Source: an uncultured Pseudomonadota bacterium
GTDB taxonomy: Bacteria; Myxococcota_A; UBA9042; CAIXZC01
DNA: 11,940 nucleotides
Direction: 5' to 3'
NCBI GenBank assembly: GCA_937876385.1
Contig: CALFHQ010000141.1
Location: forward strand, 1-11,940
Below are positions 1 to 7,198 of this stretch, in pieces (the first letter of the stretch is position 1; each line of letters opens with the position of its first letter). The notes below the pieces were generated by a model that was not told the origin of the DNA, made no database searches, and saw nothing but the letters and a program-made list of their open reading frames with translations. Position numbers and translations under genes: made by a program.

Positions 1-1
1 T

Positions 2-2707
2 CGCAAGAAGGCGTTGCTTCGGGAGATGGCGGACATCTACCTTGAGAAGCTCGTCAATCCGGACGCTGCGTTGCAGGCGCTGCGCCAGTTGGTGAAGATG
101 GATCCTGCCAACGATGAGGTGTTCGAAAAGACCAAGGCGCTGTGCGTGGAAGAGCAGCGCCACGATACCCTCCTGCGCCTGTTGGGAGACCGTGCCCGGC
201 ATGCCGAGGGGGAAGAGAAGGCAGCACTGCGAGTAGAAATGGCGAGACTGTCGGCAATGGAGATGGGCTTGCTTCCACCGGCAAAGGGATACCTCGACGA
301 GGCATTGTCTCTTGTGCCTGGCCACGACGGAGCCTTCCAATTGTACCGAGAGGTTCTGGAGCGGCAGGAAGACTGGAAGGGGCTCGCTGAACTGTTGGAC
401 AAGCAGTTGCGCTCAATCAGCGACGAAGCCAGGCTGGCGTCATTGGGCTACGAGTTGGCCATGCTCTACGTGGAGCGATTGGAGCTTCGAGTGCGAGCTG
501 CCGAAGTGTTGGAGCGGGTCCTCGAGTGGAGACCCGACGACATTGATGCGGCCATCCTGCTGGCTCACCAGTACGCAGCACTGGGTCAGTGGGACAAGAC
601 TGCACCCATCCTGGTCATGCTGGATCAGTTCAGGGACCGCCTGGACGAATCCGCCGCACGAGACTACGTGTTCTTGTCGGGGCAGACATACGAGGCCCTG
701 GTGGAGAGAACCAAAGCCATCACCGCCTTCCGGCAGTTGCTGGGACGGGGGCATCGTGAGTTGGAGGTGAAGCAACGCCTGGCATCCCTCCTGTACCTGG
801 AGGAGCACCACGAGGAAGCTCGAGGGCTTATCACAGAGCTTCTCGAAGAGGAGTCACTGGACCTTGATACTACTCGCAAGTTCCGAGACATGCTCGCCGA
901 CGTGAACCAGCGCTTGGGACGCAAAGACAAGTCGATGTCCTACCTGGAAGAACGCCTCCAGGAGTCCCCCAACGATCCCGAGGTGTTGGGGAAGCTCATC
1001 GGCCTGGCCCGAGAGCAGGGAGATGCGGAGCGGGAGTTGGTCTACCTGACCAAAATCATCGAAGTGGAAACCGACCCCAAGAAGCGCTTTCCCCTGTTGG
1101 TTCGCATGGGGGATTTGTACAAGTCCGACGAAGACGCTGTGGACGACGCATTGGCCTCTTACGAGCGGGCCTCACAGCTTCGCCCGGACTCCACAGCCAT
1201 CCTCATCGCTATGGCCGAGTTGCACATGCAGGCCGAGCGCTGGGAGGAAGCTGCCGGTTTCTTCAAGCGAGCTGAAGACGAAGAGCAGGATGCAAAGAAG
1301 CGATCGGCCCTGGCCCTTACTCAGGGATTGCTGTTTGCCGACTACGCTGAACAACCCGAAAAGGCAGCAGAACACCTGAAGCGAAGCCTGGTCCACGACA
1401 TCAACCAGTGGGACGCCTTCTCGACGCTGGAACGACTGGCCGTTGAACGAGGGGACTGGAGCGCTCAGCGGGAGATTTACGAAGAGACCATCGAGGCAGT
1501 CGGTGTGCAGGGCGCACCCGAAGTGCTCAACAAGTTGCACAGAAATCTCGGCAAGATCCTGTTGGAAAAGTTCGGAGATTCGAAGGGGGCTCTCGAGCAT
1601 TTCGAAGTCGCCATGAAGGCCGATCCCGAAGATCGAGAGACTCGCACCATGTTGGCCGGGCTCTACGTACAAACCGGCGAGAACCTCGAGGGGGCCTTGG
1701 CGGAGTTCCGCCGTATGTTGGCACGCAAACCAAGAGATTTGGACTTGCTGCACATGACTCGGCGGACCCTGTCGAAGATGAAGAGGTATGACGAAGCCTG
1801 GGTATTGGCCGGAGTACTACGCGTACTCGGAGGTGCCACGGACAAGGAGTTGGCGTTCTACAACAAGCTCGCCAGCCCCACGCTGCGAATCAAGCCCCAG
1901 CGCCTGGACATGGACCTGCTTAAACGAGATCTGCTGGCCAGTGAGGCCGATTGGGAGCTGTCGGAGATCGTCCGGATTCTCTTTGACCGGATGAGTCCCA
2001 GATTGTCCCTTCAGGCTCCCAAGGCGTTGGGGCTGACGCGCAAGGAGCGCCTGGACCCGGAGGTGCACAAGGTGCTGGCCACGTTGGTGGACATCAACAG
2101 CCGAATCTTGGGATTGTCCACTCCAGAGGTGTACGTCAAGGTGGGCACGGGCTCCATCCATAAGGAAGCCACACACCCGTCTTGCATCGTCGCACCGCAG
2201 GCACTTGTGGAGAGCAAGAGAGGACAGGAGATTCGCTTCCAGTTGGCTCATACCATGGCCCTCTTCCTTCCCCAACATCTTCCCGTGGGTGTGCTGGAAA
2301 CGACTTCGCTGAGGACCCTCCTGGGGAACCTGCTGAAGTTGGCCATCCCGAGTCTTCCTGACCCTGCCGGCGACCCAAAGACCAACGCCGAACTCCGCAA
2401 ACAGATGGAGAAGGCGGTCCCTGGGGTGGACCTGGCCCAAATCCGAGAGTTGGCCACCACTTTGCGCAACGCTGGAGGCGGTCTCAGCGTGAAAAAGTGG
2501 TTGGTGGGGGTGGAAAAGACTGCGTGTCGCTTCGGGCTTCTGCTGGCCAACGACCTGACGGCGACAATATCTTCCGTCCAATCGGGTACGAGCCGACTTT
2601 CCTCGGCTACTCCGGAGGAATTGGTCGAAGACCTCATCGCATTCTCCCTCACCGAATCCTACGCTCGCTTGCGGGAGCATTTGGGAATGTCCATCGCACT
2701 GGGCTAG
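2..2707 (+). CDS. TPR-repeat protein, C-terminal part (5' end outside window)
   Basis: The frame is open to the left edge. The first in-frame start-like codon is a TTG at 14 with no ribosome site, and the codons before it read smoothly into the same helical repeat, so the gene most likely begins upstream. Residue numbers here count from that TTG. Residues 1 to about 620 are tandem TPR-like helical pairs of about 34 residues, with the usual A..A...Y/L spacing and repeated D-P or P-x-D turns (for example MDPANDEVF, LRPDSTAIL, ADPEDRETR), a fold that binds other proteins. From about residue 620 to the end there are no TPRs. This C-terminal block includes PEVYV followed some 40 residues later by EIRFQLAHTMALF (His746), which resembles an M48-type metallopeptidase core that has lost the HExxH zinc motif. 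No signal peptide can be judged. The partner and pathway are unknown. A likely promoter for the next gene starts 28 nt after the stop. Confidence 0.8.
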   Translation, partial: RKKALLREMADIYLEKLVNPDAALQALRQLVKMDPANDEVFEKTKALCVEEQRHDTLLRLLGDRARHAEGEEKAALRVEMARLSAMEMGLLPPAKGYLDEALSLVPGHDGAFQLYREVLERQEDWKGLAELLDKQLRSISDEARLASLGYELAMLYVERLELRVRAAEVLERVLEWRPDDIDAAILLAHQYAALGQWDKTAPILVMLDQFRDRLDESAARDYVFLSGQTYEALVERTKAITAFRQLLGRGHRELEVKQRLASLLYLEEHHEEARGLITELLEEESLDLDTTRKFRDMLADVNQRLGRKDKSMSYLEERLQESPNDPEVLGKLIGLAREQGDAERELVYLTKIIEVETDPKKRFPLLVRMGDLYKSDEDAVDDALASYERASQLRPDSTAILIAMAELHMQAERWEEAAGFFKRAEDEEQDAKKRSALALTQGLLFADYAEQPEKAAEHLKRSLVHDINQWDAFSTLERLAVERGDWSAQREIYEETIEAVGVQGAPEVLNKLHRNLGKILLEKFGDSKGALEHFEVAMKADPEDRETRTMLAGLYVQTGENLEGALAEFRRMLARKPRDLDLLHMTRRTLSKMKRYDEAWVLAGVLRVLGGATDKELAFYNKLASPTLRIKPQRLDMDLLKRDLLASEADWELSEIVRILFDRMSPRLSLQAPKALGLTRKERLDPEVHKVLATLVDINSRILGLSTPEVYVKVGTGSIHKEATHPSCIVAPQALVESKRGQEIRFQLAHTMALFLPQHLPVGVLETTSLRTLLGNLLKLAIPSLPDPAGDPKTNAELRKQMEKAVPGVDLAQIRELATTLRNAGGGLSVKKWLVGVEKTACRFGLLLANDLTATISSVQSGTSRLSSATPEELVEDLIAFSLTESYARLREHLGMSIALG

Positions 2708-2735
2708 GTTTTGCCGCTCCTTTGAGCAGTCGTCC

Positions 2736-2763
2736 TTGCATTTTCAGCCCCCCCTTTTATATT
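2736..2763 (+). promoter_or_regulatory. Likely sigma70-type promoter of the thioredoxin gene
   Basis: TTGCAT at 2736-2741 and TATATT at 2758-2763 are separated by 16 bp. Transcription would start near 2770, leaving a leader of about 75 nt before the thioredoxin ATG at 2845. It lies in the gap after the TPR gene and points at trx. The prediction rests on sequence match alone. Confidence 0.5.
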
Positions 2764-2844
2764 GGGAGGGACTTTGGAGAGAAACATTGAGCTTCGTGGT
2801 GCCTGGGGCCCACCGGGTTCGCAACGATAGAAGGAGGTTCTTTC

Positions 2845-3174
2845 ATGGCAGGAGAACACGTTATCAGCGTCACAGACGGCGACTTCGAAGAGAAAGTTCT
2901 CAAAAGCGACAAGCTTGTTCTGGTGGATTTCTGGGCCACTTGGTGTGGCCCCTGCCTCGCCCTGAGCCCAACGTTGGAAGCCCTTGCCAGTGAGAACGCT
3001 GGAAAGGTCGTCATTGCAAAACTCAACGTTGACGAGAACCGACAGATAGCGTCCCAGCACAAAATCACCTCCATTCCCACGGTCCTCGCTTTCAAGGACG
3101 GAAAATTGGTGGATGGGCTGGTGGGTTCCAGAGCCAAAGGCCAGTACCAGTCCATGGTGGAGAAGCATCTGTAG
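2845..3174 (+). CDS. trxA: Thioredoxin
   Basis: Small cytoplasmic dithiol-disulfide oxidoreductase of 109 residues, the normal thioredoxin length. Residues 28-37 contain DFWATWCGPC, with redox cysteines Cys34 and Cys37. The cis-proline loop SIPT (Pro78) and the following strand and turn VLAFKDGK are also present, so the full fold is there. The residue after the active site is Leu38, where the Lys or Arg of classical TrxA usually sits, a mild variation. The ATG at 2845 is preceded by AAGGAGG at 2831-2837, 7 nt upstream, an almost perfect ribosome site that fixes the start. There is no signal peptide, so it acts in the cytoplasm with thioredoxin reductase. It is probably monocistronic: its own promoter lies upstream and a strong promoter for the next gene begins 52 nt after its stop. 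The symbol is by family, since paralogues may exist elsewhere. Confidence 0.93.
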   Translation: MAGEHVISVTDGDFEEKVLKSDKLVLVDFWATWCGPCLALSPTLEALASENAGKVVIAKLNVDENRQIASQHKITSIPTVLAFKDGKLVDGLVGSRAKGQYQSMVEKHL

Positions 3175-3225
3175 AACCAGTCCCTCCCCCCCTCTTGCGC
3201 CATCAGTCTCCGACGTTGACGAATC

Positions 3226-3253
3226 TTGACAGGGCTCCACCGGGTGCTACAAT
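3226..3253 (+). promoter_or_regulatory. Strong sigma70-type promoter of zapA
   Basis: A consensus -35 TTGACA at 3226-3231 is followed after 16 bp by TACAAT at 3248-3253. The -10 is preceded by TGC, which also fits an extended -10 element. Transcription should start near 3260, giving a leader of about 75 nt before the zapA ATG at 3335. It is the best promoter match in the window, and transcripts could continue into the RNA region and rny. Confidence 0.75.
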
Positions 3254-3334
3254 CGGCGCAGTCTTGCCGAAATTGCGTCCGAGAAGCTGGACTTTTCGGA
3301 AGGCCCCTTGCGACACCCAACCGGAGGACGGAGC

Positions 3335-3616
3335 ATGGCCGGGATCACCGTCGATCTTTTTTCTCGACAAATACCCATCAAAACCGAAGACGACGTGGCC
3401 CATATCCAAGGTCTAGTCGAACTTATCAAACAAAAATCCAATGAAATCGACCCCAAAGGCCGGCTTCCCGAGATGACTCTCGCAATCCTCACGATGCTCA
3501 ACCTGGCCGACGACCTGGTCAAGGAGCGGCAAGAAGCGAACCAAATTCGCGATGCCGTGGAAGGCAAGACTTCTTTTTTGCTGGAAAAGCTCCAGCAAAG
3601 CGGATATGTTTGCTAG
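3335..3616 (+). CDS. zapA: Cell division protein ZapA
   Basis: A 93-residue ZapA-family protein. ZapA binds FtsZ and cross-links its filaments at the division site. The N-terminal strand ITVDLFSRQIPIKTEDD matches the ZapA head region. The stretch LPEMTLAILTMLNLADDLVK corresponds to the conserved A-L-N-I-A-D-E-L segment, and the remaining helix up to about residue 85 fits the coiled-coil dimer or tetramer domain. Upstream in-frame TTG codons exist, but the ATG at 3335 has GGAGG at 3323-3327, 7 nt away, and is where ZapA similarity begins. In many proteobacteria zapA is followed by the 6S RNA gene; here a structured non-coding stretch follows, then rny. The C-terminus ends in Cys, which I cannot interpret. 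Confidence 0.87.
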   Translation: MAGITVDLFSRQIPIKTEDDVAHIQGLVELIKQKSNEIDPKGRLPEMTLAILTMLNLADDLVKERQEANQIRDAVEGKTSFLLEKLQQSGYVC

Positions 3617-3654
3617 GCGGAGATCGAACCTCCTTGCGGGAGGATGACTATATA

Positions 3655-3834
3655 TTGGTATTGGCCTGCAAAGGCCAAGGGTTGGGTGCATAACAGCGAG
3701 GCGCAAAATGACAAGCCTCGTCAGACGTTTCGAAGCAGGCTCGTGAAGACACCTGTTGACCGATACGAACATTGCAGAGAACACGGCAGTGGGGTTCCTG
3801 CTTCCTGAACTCTCGTGTGTGACCTACCATCAAT
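3655..3834 (+). ncRNA. Candidate 6S-like structured RNA downstream of zapA
   Basis: The 305 bases between zapA and rny hold no convincing ORF but can fold into a long rod. The outer stem pairs roughly 3680-3701 with 3811-3828 (GGT(T)GGGT with ACCTACC, then CGAGG with TCTCG), with bulges and G-U pairs. An open asymmetric region follows; its 5' strand can form a local CGAGGC/GCCTCG hairpin (3697-3702 with 3715-3720) that competes with the end of the outer stem. Next is a perfect 8-bp stem, GAAGCAGG 3732-3739 with CCTGCTTC 3797-3804, then an internal loop and an apical stem CCTGTT 3752-3757 with AACACGG 3780-3786. A -10-like TATATT at 3651-3656 lies just upstream, without a clear -35. Rod, central bubble and terminal stem, a length near 175 nt, and position after zapA all fit 6S RNA, which binds the sigma70 RNA polymerase holoenzyme. 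Pairing was done by eye; ends and identity are uncertain. Confidence 0.48.
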
Positions 3835-3856
3835 TTTCCCGCCAGGAACGGTATTT

Positions 3857-3885
3857 TGACCACTCGGACCGGTGTGACCACTCGG
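3857..3885. repeat. 11-bp direct repeat upstream of rny
   Basis: TGACCACTCGG occurs at 3857-3867 and again at 3875-3885, an 18-bp period, ending 36 nt before the rny ATG. The arrangement could be a tandem operator or part of a 5' leader structure. I know of no regulator with this site. Confidence 0.6.
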
Positions 3886-3921
3886 GTCGTGCCCAGGTCC
3901 CGTTGACATAAAGGAGTAGTC

Positions 3922-5475
3922 ATGCCTTCCATTGTATATGGATTCCTGGGGCTCTTTGTAGGATTGGCGGTAGCTACCGCCATCTACTTCGTGCTCAAGA
4001 AGCGAGCAGAGAAGGACGAGTCCACGGCACGAGAACGTGCCGATGCTCTCCTCGAAAGGGCAGAAAAGAAGGCTCGGGAGATGGAGCGAAAGGCGGAAGA
4101 CAACGCCGACGACATCAAGAAGAGAGCCAACGAGTACGAAAACGAAACGCGCCAGCTAAGAAACGAAGTTCAAAAGCAAGAGCAACGGCTGATCAAGAGG
4201 GAAGAGGGCCTCGACCGGAAGGGAGACGTCCTCACCAACAAAGACCTCGACCTCCAGAACAGAGAGAAAATTCTCACCAGACGAGAGCAGGAAGTCGAGC
4301 GCCTCACCGGTGAGTACCAAACCCTCACCAAACAAATGAAGGACTCCCTGGAGAAAATCGCCGGGATGAGTACCGAAGAGGCCAAACAGTTCATCGTCTC
4401 CGAATTGGTCGCCGAGGCCAAACTGGATGCTGCCAAAGAGCTTCGAGTCATCGAAAGCGAAGCCCGAGAGACGGCCGAAAAACAGGCAAAGAAGATCCTG
4501 TCCACGGCGCTCGCCCGCTACGCCGGCGAGTACGTGTCCGAGCAGGTCGTCACGGTCATCAGCCTCCCCAATGAGGAGATGAAGGGACGAATCATCGGTC
4601 GAGAAGGGCGCAACATTCGCGCCTTCGAAGCGGCCACGGGAATCGACCTCATCATCGACGACACTCCGGAAGCGGTTGTGGTCTCCGGTTTCTCTGCTGT
4701 CCGCCGAGAAATCGCACGCCTCTCCTTGGAGAAACTCGTCAGCGATGGTCGAATTCACCCCTCTCGCATTGAGGAAGTGGTCAAGAAGACCCAGAAGGAA
4801 GTCGACCAACTGGTGAAAGAAGCCGGCGAACGAGCCGCAGAAGAGATGGGCATCTACGGACTGCACGTCGAACTCATCAAGCACATCGGTCGGCTCCGAT
4901 ACCGAACAAGTTACGGCCAGAACGTCCTGGCCCACTCCATTGAGGTCGCCTATCTGGCCGGTCTCCTCGCTGCCGAGTTGGGATTCAACGAGAAAATCGC
5001 CCGACGCGCCGGCCTCCTTCACGACATCGGAAAGGCCGCCGACCAAGAGTTGGAAGGGCCTCACCACGTCGTGGGAAGCCAACTGGCCAAGCGCTTTGGG
5101 GAATCCGCCCAGGTCGTCTCGGCCATCAAAAACCACCATGAAGAACCCGAGTCCGTCCTCGACCATATCATCATCGCTGCAGACGCCACCTCCGGTGCCC
5201 GTCCCGGCGCCCGGCGCGAACTGCTCGAGAGCTACCTGAAGCGTCTCGAGGACCTCGAGGCGATTCCGAAGTCCTTTGCTGGAGTGCACGAAGCCTATGC
5301 CTACCAGGCAGGTCGGGAAATCCGAGTGTTGGTCAACCCCGATGACGTCTCCGACGATCAGTTGATTGTTCTCACCCGGGACATCGCCGCCAAGATTGAG
5401 CAGGAACTCACCTACCCGGGTAGAATCAAGGTCTCCCTCATTCGCCAGACTCGCGCAGAAGACTTCGCCAAATAG
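3922..5475 (+). CDS. rny: Ribonuclease Y (membrane-anchored endoribonuclease)
   Basis: RNase Y starts mRNA decay by endonucleolytic cleavage at the cytoplasmic face of the membrane. All family parts are present in order over 517 residues, the normal length. A single N-terminal membrane helix (about residues 4-24, ending LKKR) is followed by a charged coiled coil rich in E, K and R (about 27-160). A KH RNA-binding domain carries the GRIIGREGRNIR loop from residue 222. An HD phosphohydrolase domain has LLHDIGKA with His367-Asp368 as metal ligands, preceded by LAHSIEVAYLAG and followed by GPHHVVGSQLAKRFGE. The C-terminal YPGRIKVSLIRQTRAEDFAK is the standard ending. The ATG at 3922 has AAGGAG at 3911-3916, 5 nt upstream. 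The TTGACA at 3903-3908 has no usable -10, so rny may be read from the zapA promoter or from one ahead of the RNA region. RNase Y occurs in Firmicutes and several deltaproteobacterial lines but not in E. coli, which suits the inferred host. Confidence 0.96.
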   Translation: MPSIVYGFLGLFVGLAVATAIYFVLKKRAEKDESTARERADALLERAEKKAREMERKAEDNADDIKKRANEYENETRQLRNEVQKQEQRLIKREEGLDRKGDVLTNKDLDLQNREKILTRREQEVERLTGEYQTLTKQMKDSLEKIAGMSTEEAKQFIVSELVAEAKLDAAKELRVIESEARETAEKQAKKILSTALARYAGEYVSEQVVTVISLPNEEMKGRIIGREGRNIRAFEAATGIDLIIDDTPEAVVVSGFSAVRREIARLSLEKLVSDGRIHPSRIEEVVKKTQKEVDQLVKEAGERAAEEMGIYGLHVELIKHIGRLRYRTSYGQNVLAHSIEVAYLAGLLAAELGFNEKIARRAGLLHDIGKAADQELEGPHHVVGSQLAKRFGESAQVVSAIKNHHEEPESVLDHIIIAADATSGARPGARRELLESYLKRLEDLEAIPKSFAGVHEAYAYQAGREIRVLVNPDDVSDDQLIVLTRDIAAKIEQELTYPGRIKVSLIRQTRAEDFAK

Positions 5476-5563
5476 CCCCCCTTTGCCACCCGCAGCACAG
5501 TCACCAACATCCTGACGATTCGGTCTCAAGCCGGCTTCAATGGCGCCGACATGGCCACAACCG

Positions 5564-5592
5564 TTGACACCGGCGCCTACGGGGAGTAGTCT
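5564..5592 (+). promoter_or_regulatory. Possible promoter of the radical SAM gene
   Basis: A consensus -35 TTGACA at 5564-5569 is followed after 17 bp by TAGTCT at 5587-5592. The -10 is poor against TATAAT (T, A and the final T match). The same -10 hexamer at the same spacing occurs ahead of the cysteine-rich gene on the other strand, which raises the chance that it is used. The leader before the ATG at 5625 would be about 25 nt. Confidence 0.45.
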
Positions 5593-5624
5593 TAGCTCCT
5601 TGACGTCTGCTCGAGGAGTATGCG

Positions 5625-7196
5625 ATGAAGACAGCACTGGCAGGGAAAGATACCATCAAAGTCGTTTACGTTCGCCCCCCTTCCCATCTCTGGCCAATCA
5701 TCAACGAATCCGACAACTTCCTCCCACCCTTGAACTTTCCGGCCCTGGCGGCCTATGTCCGACGGGAGACTGTGGATGTAGAACAGGTGATCCTGGATTG
5801 CATGCCACACAAAATCGGCTGGAAGACTCTGTACAAGAAGCTCGAGGAGTTGAAACCGGATGTCGTCGCCGTGGGAGACATGATCATCTATGTCCACGAG
5901 GGAATCCGAGTTCTGGACATGGCCAAACAGATCAATCCGGACGTCGTCACCGTGGCCGGGGGGGTGTTTCACTCCCATATGCCCGATTACGCTCTGGATA
6001 GTTTCCCCAGCCTGGACATCATCGTGCGATACGAAGGAGAAGCCACCTTCACCGAGCTGCTCAACGAGTTGAGAACGGGGGGAGACCTGAAGCAGGTCGA
6101 AGGGTTGGCCTTTCGAGAAGACAATCGAGTCGTCAAGACGGCACCACGAGCCCTCATCCATGACCTCGACTCCCTCCCGATCCCAGCCTACGACATGATT
6201 CCCCTGGAAAAGTATGCCCCCTTCGGCATGCTCTGGCCCAAGGCAGCGACTGTTCAGGGAAATCGCGGTTGCCCTTATGTGTGTGAGTTCTGCACCTGGA
6301 CCGCCACCGAGGGACAGCATTACATCGACAACAACGGCATAGAGCAACTCAGCCCCCGCTTTCGAACAAAGAGCCCCGAACGGATGATCGAAGAAGTGGA
6401 GCTACTGTACGAGAAATACAAGGTCCGCTACCTCTTCTGGGTGGACGCCACCTGGAACTTCGACTCGCAGTGGCTTGACACCTTCTCCTCAGAGCTCATT
6501 CGACGGAAGTACGACCTGGGCTGGTGGGCCTTCGTCCGCGCCGACTTGATGCTCAAGCAACACGAGAGCGGAGTCTTGAGGAAGATGGTGGATGCGGGAT
6601 TGCGCCACTGCCTCTTTGGAGCGGAGCGAGGGAGCGAGGAGCACCTGGCAGAGCTTGGAAAAGACGGAGCCACCCCCGATCACTTCCTGCGAATCTCCCA
6701 CATCCTGGAGAAGGAATATCCCGAGGTGTTTCGTCAGGCCTGCTTCCTCGTCGGATTGCCATCGGACACCCCGGAATCCCTCGGCAAGCTGTCAGAGTAC
6801 GTTCGTGCGACCCATGTCGACTTCCCGGCCATCCACCCCCTCATGCCCTACCCCGGCACCCCGGGCTTCGAGAAATTCCACGACCTCGTGGAAGAATGGG
6901 ATTTCAGCAAGTGGGACATGTTCTACCCCGTCATCAAGCCTCACAACATGACTCGGGAAGAAGTGACTCACTACGCAGAGAAGATCAATCTGGACTTCAT
7001 CGCAAAGAACCCCCAGCGATACATCGCCGGTATGTTCTCTCGCCACCCCATTCGACGGCGCCTTTACTGGTGGTTCCTGTTCTCCATTGGCAGAGTGGTT
7101 GGAAACGACGCTCTACAGGCGGTGATGGGCAAGAAGAAGTTCGAAGGGTTTGGTGGGGTCAACCGGCTCTGGAAGCCCTCCTGGTACGACTCCTGA
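5625..7196 (+). CDS. B12-binding-domain radical SAM protein, substrate unknown
   Basis: A 523-residue enzyme of the cobalamin-dependent radical SAM class. The N-terminal Rossmann-like cobalamin domain spans about residues 10-150 (VVYVRPPS, then VAGGVFHSHMP and YEGEATFTELL). It lacks a strict DxHxxG motif; the nearest match is D58-CMP-H62-KI-G65, so cobalamin may bind without His ligation. The radical SAM core begins at GNRGCPYVCEFCTW with Cys216, Cys220 and Cys223 in the C-x3-C-x2-C pattern that binds the [4Fe-4S] cluster and SAM. The core continues through YLFWVDATW, GLRHCLFGAERGS and the PYPGTPGFE loop. The last 60 residues are basic and aromatic (RRRLYWWFLFSIGR) and may touch the membrane. 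The family includes methylases and BchE-like cyclases; the reaction cannot be read from the sequence. GAGGAG at 5613-5618, 6 nt before the ATG, supports the start. It is probably transcribed alone, as the next gene is convergent with stops 2 nt apart. Confidence 0.88.
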   Translation: MKTALAGKDTIKVVYVRPPSHLWPIINESDNFLPPLNFPALAAYVRRETVDVEQVILDCMPHKIGWKTLYKKLEELKPDVVAVGDMIIYVHEGIRVLDMAKQINPDVVTVAGGVFHSHMPDYALDSFPSLDIIVRYEGEATFTELLNELRTGGDLKQVEGLAFREDNRVVKTAPRALIHDLDSLPIPAYDMIPLEKYAPFGMLWPKAATVQGNRGCPYVCEFCTWTATEGQHYIDNNGIEQLSPRFRTKSPERMIEEVELLYEKYKVRYLFWVDATWNFDSQWLDTFSSELIRRKYDLGWWAFVRADLMLKQHESGVLRKMVDAGLRHCLFGAERGSEEHLAELGKDGATPDHFLRISHILEKEYPEVFRQACFLVGLPSDTPESLGKLSEYVRATHVDFPAIHPLMPYPGTPGFEKFHDLVEEWDFSKWDMFYPVIKPHNMTREEVTHYAEKINLDFIAKNPQRYIAGMFSRHPIRRRLYWWFLFSIGRVVGNDALQAVMGKKKFEGFGGVNRLWKPSWYDS

Positions 7197-7198
7197 AC

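Noticed and set aside
1817..2680. A 287-codon minus-strand open frame
   Set aside because: Antisense shadow of the TPR gene, with no recognisable domain or ribosome site.
3629..3643. CCTCC/GGAGG hairpin just after zapA as a terminator
   Set aside because: The 5-bp stem is not followed by a U-run but by a TATATATT stretch that looks more like a -10 element.
3655..3834. Signal recognition particle RNA or tmRNA in the zapA-rny gap
   Set aside because: The conserved SRP tetraloop region (GGAAG.AGCA type) and a tmRNA alanine-acceptor end with tag frame are both absent.
3903..3908. Consensus TTGACA just before rny
   Set aside because: No -10-like hexamer lies 16-18 bp downstream; any start would fall inside the coding region, and the ribosome site immediately follows.
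4156..5637. A 493-codon open frame on the minus strand
   Set aside because: It lies opposite rny, which has every family domain; the antisense product shows no motif and overlaps the radical SAM start.
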